Source: Paramecium octaurelia (lineage: Eukaryota > Ciliophora > Oligohymenophorea > Peniculida > Parameciidae). From it: 64,000 nucleotides of DNA. How positions within the stretch are numbered: the stretch's first letter is position 1; each line of letters begins with the position of its first letter. The position numbers were made by a program, and so were the translations under genes. A model generated the notes under the pieces. That model ran no database searches. It had not been told where the DNA came from and was given only the letters and a program-made list of their open reading frames with translations. Positions 62,865 to 64,000 of the stretch are shown here, in pieces. The stretch is taken from the NCBI GenBank assembly GCA_905182995.1, contig CAJJDP010000064.1, positions 254,627-318,626 on the forward strand. Reading direction: 5' to 3'.

Positions 62865-64000
62865 ATGTAATAAATTCCGAATTTAGAAAAGGATGATTTT
62901 ATTGAAAATTTTAAAGTTAAAAGCGAACTAGGAAAGGGGTCATATGGTGCAGTAAAATTTTGATATTAATCAAGGTTTATTAAGTTATTGACCCTAATGG
63001 ATAGGAATATGCTCTTAAATGTATGTATACAAGCCGTTTTAATGAAGTCAACGGATATGTGGGAAATTTAATTTAGAATGAAGTGGAAGCCTTAAAAAAA
63101 CTTTAAAGTTAATATATTGTTAAATTAATATCAACTTTTTATTCGGGTTATCAAGGAGAATCTCTTTTTTGCATGTTATTGGAATATTGCGATGGTAATT
63201 ATTAAATGCTTTTCTTTAGGTGGAAATCTATTAGAATATTTACTTAGAGAGTAAGATACATTTACTTAATAAAATGCCATTATTTTTTTCAAATAAATCC
63301 TTTAAGGAATGAAGGAAATCCATTAGAAGAGGATAATTCATAGAGATCTCAAATTAGCTAATATTTTGATACACTAAGATCAAATAAAAATTGCTGACTT
63401 TGGCTTTTGTCATATCTTAAATTCTGATGTAATCATCTCATCTAACATTAAGACAAGCTAAATTAATGTGAATTTAGGTACTCTCGGCACTTAAGCACCA
63501 GAAGTTTTGGATGATCAACCTTATGGATTAAAGTCAGACATGTTTTCAATAGGTGTTATTTTTTACTAATTATTGTTTATTGCATATCCATTTAGCGTAA
63601 AAAATTAGGAGACCTTTTAAAATGAAGTCTCAAATTTAAGTATTTTTAAAAAGAATTCTTTAGATCCACCTTCATTTTCGAAAAATGGAAGAAAAGTAGA
63701 AAAATATTTGGAAGAATTACTTACCGAAATGTTAAGAAAAGATCCAGCCAAAAGATTAGATTGGACAGATCTATTCAAATCCAAGTTATTTCAAAATAGT
63801 TATTCATGTATTCTAAAGATGATATAAAGAAATGTTTTTATCTACTATTGATGATGCAATAGACCCTGTCCAAAGCTATATTTTTTATCAATAGCAATAT
63901 CTCGACTCAAATGTTAAAACTGATAAAAAAAAAACAACATATCTTGATCTAGAATCTCAAATATCATTTTTAACGTACATTCAAGAATTCAGCTACAAAG
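62865..64000 (+). CDS. Serine/threonine protein kinase (3' end outside window)
   Basis: Begins MQQIPNLEKDDFIENFKVKS. The kinase domain follows at once: glycine loop LGKGSYGAV, VAIK-type lysine in EYALKCM, catalytic loop HRDLKLANIL, DFGF, the APE motif in GTQAPEVL and SDMFSIGVIFYQLLF. The order and HRDLKxxNIL place it among Ser/Thr kinases, near the ULK/ATG1-like or CAMK-like ciliate expansion; I cannot decide which. Introns of 23 nt after GSYGA, 25 nt after LEYCD and 22 nt after the domain restore frame. The C-terminal tail is Gln/Asp-rich and continues past the window. Confidence 0.87.

Overview
The window reads as somatic (macronuclear) DNA of a ciliate, most likely Paramecium. It is very AT-rich and gene-dense. 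Conserved proteins can be read only if TAA and TAG mean glutamine and TGA is the sole stop. The genes are broken by tiny GT...AG introns, mostly 20-30 nt, which fits Paramecium much better than Tetrahymena. I see no retroviral, Polinton-like, transposon or CRISPR sequence and no tRNA or rRNA gene.

Left part (1-36 kb): ordinary housekeeping and ciliary genes on both strands. In order: PP2A/PP4/PP6-type phosphatase (cut by the window edge), a kinesin with a C-terminal WD40 domain (KIF21-like), an EF-hand protein, a two-domain cathepsin-like protein that has lost its catalytic residues, a FAM135/ROG1-type lipase, ARL3, a probable mitochondrial CHCH protein, a CHY zinc-finger protein, a membrane protein, a zinc-finger/coiled-coil protein, calcineurin A, a small unknown, an RNPS1-like splicing protein, a zinc alcohol dehydrogenase, a Rab11-like GTPase, an unknown, a hormone-sensitive-lipase-like enzyme, a CDC50 flippase subunit, a ZRANB2-like splicing protein, three coiled-coil or disordered unknowns and a MORN-repeat protein.

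Middle (36.7-49.1 kb): two arms of about 865 bp lie in opposite orientation about 10.7 kb apart. Each arm holds a nearly identical LITAF-like gene. The left arm also includes the 3' end of an intact HSP70 gene; the right arm has only a decayed relic of that HSP70 tail. Between the arms lie HSP70 with two heat-shock elements, a divergent gene with an HPD motif, and a run of intron-poor genes without recognisable relatives, including a RING-finger membrane protein. After the right arm, four more LITAF-like genes follow in tandem (49.2-52.4 kb), so this family has six members here.

Right part (52.4-64 kb): a coiled-coil unknown, a possible orphan gene, mitochondrial ATP synthase alpha, pyruvate phosphate dikinase (PPDK), two small unknowns and a protein kinase cut by the window end. 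The PPDK locus contains a 1,331-bp near-identical direct repeat that starts right after the only N in the window. Removing it restores one continuous frame, so it is almost certainly an unmerged contig overlap rather than biology.

All intron and start choices were made by eye from frame continuity and family resemblance. No similarity search was run.
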